Positions 62,681 through 64,000 of a DNA stretch of 64,000 bases are shown here, piece after piece. This stretch comes from Acholeplasma hippikon (GTDB taxonomy: Bacteria; Bacillota_I; Bacilli_A; Acholeplasmatales; Acholeplasmataceae), in NCBI RefSeq assembly GCF_900660755.1, contig NZ_LR215050.1:620001-684000 (forward strand), read 5' to 3'. A program made the position numbers and the translations under genes. The notes below the pieces were generated by a model, which saw only the letters and a program-made list of their open reading frames with translations, had not been told where the DNA came from and made no database searches. The first letter of the stretch is position 1, and each line of letters begins with the position of its first letter.

Positions 62681-63542
62681 CCTTAATCATTGTCTTTTCG
62701 CTTAAGAAACCATCATGCCATGTTTCTTCATATTTATCCATGATTGCTTTGGCATCTGCTAAAGACTTATGATCCTTATAAAGTGGAACTACATCTAAAA
62801 CATATTCATCTGATTGGAATAAAGTGTCAATAACAAAATAATCCAGTAAGGAACTTAATTCATCCATATGCGCTAAGCTAGACATTACATATCCTCTAAA
62901 CACATAAGTACCTGCTTCATCTTGGAATACAGGATAGCGTTCATTTTCACGTTTAGGTTCTTTTAATCTTAAATCATCACGTTTTTCATAGATATGATCT
63001 TTTTTCATGTGATCAGCATATAAATTTAAGATCTGGCGTTTCGAATAAAACATTGACATATGGCCATGACCAAACATAAATAATTTTATTTCTTTTCTTA
63101 ATCCAATTTCTTTAATATCTTTTGCTGTAATTTCTTTTGAGGCAAACGCACCTAAGATACCATCTTGTTTTAAATAATTAAAGTCAAAATAATTCGTTAA
63201 TAGCGTTTCCGGGTTATAAACAAACTTATCTTTAATACCGTGTTTTTTAAAGATTTGAAGTAATCCAATATCAGCACACATAAATCCTGTGATTTTATTT
63301 AAATCTAATGTGCTTAAGAATGCATCAATATGATTTAATTCACTATTGGTATACATTCTATTAAATTGAATGAATACTTCCTTTTCTAATTTATTTATTT
63401 TCTCAATAACATCAACGATATAACCTTTTAGGTCTAAAGTTAAATGTTTTGAGAAATCACTTTGTCCAATTAAAAACCCGTCAACTTTAGTACTAAATTG
63501 TTCTAAATGATTTAAATCATGTATTGTAGTTAAAATTTTCAT
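62673..63542 (-). CDS. U32-like protein, TrhP1/YrrN type
   Basis: A 289-residue partner lacking the cysteine cluster of the full U32 motif. It starts MKILTTIHD and has the barrel-like pattern VDGFLIGQSDFS and FMFGHGHMSMFYSKRQ (where U32 proteins have the H-G-x-x-C motif). It is coupled to the following U32 gene. I choose ATG 63542, with AAAGGA nine to ten bases upstream, over longer in-frame starts that have no ribosome binding site. Function by analogy to the YrrN/YrrO pair. Confidence 0.8.
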   Translation of the reverse strand: MKILTTIHDLNHLEQFSTKVDGFLIGQSDFSKHLTLDLKGYIVDVIEKINKLEKEVFIQFNRMYTNSELNHIDAFLSTLDLNKITGFMCADIGLLQIFKKHGIKDKFVYNPETLLTNYFDFNYLKQDGILGAFASKEITAKDIKEIGLRKEIKLFMFGHGHMSMFYSKRQILNLYADHMKKDHIYEKRDDLRLKEPKRENERYPVFQDEAGTYVFRGYVMSSLAHMDELSSLLDYFVIDTLFQSDEYVLDVVPLYKDHKSLADAKAIMDKYEETWHDGFLSEKTMIKGE

Positions 63543-63672
63543 ATCAAACATTCCTTTATTTTTAAGTCCAAACCTCATTTTATAAAATATACAAATTGAA
63601 GTCAAAGAAAGTTATAAAAGAAAATTTAGGGGTGTGGTAAATTGTCGTAATTTAGTTATTTATAGTATAAAT

Positions 63673-63709
63673 AAAAAAAAGCGACCCCGGCACTAAAGGC
63701 GCCGGGGTC
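63673..63709 (-). terminator. terminator of the small RNA (and possibly topA)
   Basis: Nine-bp GC-rich stem (63683-63691 with 63701-63709) and eight T on the minus strand (63673-63680); much more GC-rich than the surroundings. Confidence 0.92.
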
Positions 63710-63775
63710 ATTAAAGGGGATTTGTGTACAAAGTACACTAATAGGGGATAAGTAGCACCCAATTTCGTTGAGTGC
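63673..63775 (-). ncRNA. candidate small regulatory RNA with two exposed UCCCC motifs
   Basis: About 103 nt on the minus strand, not coding. Hairpin 1 pairs 63768-63775 with 63755-63762 (GCACUCAA / UUGGGUGC, one G-U pair that would be a mismatch on the plus strand), linker AUCCCCUAUU (UCCCC at 63744-63748), hairpin 2 GUGUAC-UUU-GUACAC (63724-63738), linker AAUCCCCUUUAAU (UCCCC at 63716-63720), and a terminator stem GACCCCGGC / GCCGGGGTC with eight U. Unpaired C-rich motifs beside stable hairpins are the hallmark of Firmicutes sRNAs such as RsaE/RoxS that bind Shine-Dalgarno sequences. It fills the 316-base gap between topA and the U32 genes. Confidence 0.75.
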
Positions 63776-63781
63776 ACGTTT

Positions 63782-63810
63782 ATTCTACTACTACGTTTTT
63801 TCAATGTAAA
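63782..63810 (-). promoter_or_regulatory. promoter of the small RNA
   Basis: Minus-strand TTTACA (63805-63810), an exact 17-base spacer and TAGAAT (63782-63787), one mismatch in each hexamer. The predicted start falls at the first base of hairpin 1, near 63775. Confidence 0.7.
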
Positions 63811-63858
63811 GTTTTGCAACTTACTATGTTTTTTTTAACATTTTTATTCGACAATCTC

Positions 63859-64000
63859 TTACAATTTAGGTTCAATATGCTTACATTTCGGGAAATTAGA
63901 GCATCCATAGAACTCACCGTACTTAGATTTTCTAATGACTAACTTAGAACCACATACTGGACAAATCTTATCTGTTACAACCGCTTCAACCTTTGCCATA
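63859..64000 (-). CDS. topA: DNA topoisomerase I, C-terminal end (cut by window edge)
   Basis: The last 46 complete codons of a gene that continues beyond the window. The residues include ICPVCGSKLVIRKSKYGEF and YGCSNFPKCKHIEPKL, the C-terminal four-cysteine zinc finger typical of bacterial TopA. TopA relaxes negative supercoils. The in-frame Met at the very edge could be internal. Other proteins with a stand-alone topoisomerase-type zinc finger cannot be excluded from this fragment. Confidence 0.75.
   Translation of the reverse strand, partial: MAKVEAVVTDKICPVCGSKLVIRKSKYGEFYGCSNFPKCKHIEPKL

Noticed and set aside
63661-63780. The GC-rich hairpin region as an integration or attachment site
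   Set aside because: It is explained fully by a terminator plus two further RNA hairpins with a promoter in front, and no tRNA, integrase or direct repeat is near.

Overview
The window reads as a chromosomal, housekeeping-rich stretch of a low-GC Firmicutes/Mollicutes relative, most like an Acholeplasma-type mollicute. Reasons: very AT-rich sequence; short intergenic gaps; the standard genetic code with UGA used as a stop (gcvPA ends in a TGA that overlaps the gcvPB start), which argues against Mycoplasma and Spiroplasma; Gram-positive gene sets (DnaB/DnaI primosome proteins, YlxM, Prp with an extended L27, ParC/ParE, two T-box leaders); and no peptidoglycan synthesis gene in view. The genus is an inference. 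No tRNA or rRNA gene, prophage, insertion sequence or CRISPR array was found.

Layout. 1-4.5 kb (minus strand): T-box(Ala)-alaS-ruvX-yrzB-trmR and a cut-off metallopeptidase. 4.6-10.3 kb (minus): HAD phosphatase, RNase R, SmpB, patatin, PAP2 phosphatase, GNAT. 10.4-14.5 kb: enolase, FMN-riboswitch-controlled ribU, and gpmI on the plus strand. 14.6-20.2 kb: a small membrane protein, a phosphoesterase, and the glycine cleavage operon gcvT-gcvH-gcvPA-gcvPB. 20.3-29.1 kb (minus): a few poorly known genes, a TGS-nucleoside kinase, parE-parC. 29.1-33.1 kb (minus): a tightly overlapped operon running from a membrane-anchored, cysteine-less PTS EIIB-like protein through HPr and a DUF368/PopT lipid-carrier translocase to trmB, an M42 peptidase and an aldo/keto reductase; uppP is divergent from it. 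34.1-36.7 kb: queA-ruvB-ruvA. 36.8-40.3 kb (plus): a 1189-residue coiled-coil protein. 40.4-42.7 kb: rplU-prp-rpmA and obg. 42.8-49.7 kb: DUF697 protein, radC, an acyltransferase-like/DUF6320 pair, a Mrp ATPase without cysteines, and a Nat-type ABC exporter. 49.8-58.1 kb: T-box(Thr)-thrS, dnaI, dnaB, a fused mutM-coaE gene and polA. 58.1-60.8 kb: ffh-ylxM-ftsY. 60.9-64 kb: tpx, two U32 proteins (TrhP type), an unannotated small RNA, and the end of topA.

The genes form coherent modules: translation and tRNA modification (alaS, thrS, trmB, queA, trmR and the TrhP-like pair that should make its substrate), recombination and replication (ruvABX, radC, dnaBI, polA, parCE, topA), membrane targeting (ffh-ylxM-ftsY), ribosome rescue (smpB-rnr) and central metabolism (eno, gpmI, gcv).

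The strongest candidates for something undescribed are: (1) a roughly 100-nt small RNA at 63673-63775 with its own promoter, three hairpins and two exposed UCCCC motifs, one lying in an 11-nt perfect complement to the patatin gene's ribosome binding site; (2) the EIIB-like/HPr/PopT operon facing uppP, an undecaprenyl-phosphate recycling set in an apparently wall-less lineage; (3) the giant coiled-coil protein driven by one of two mirror-image promoters shared with ruvAB; and (4) the Fpg-CoaE fusion.
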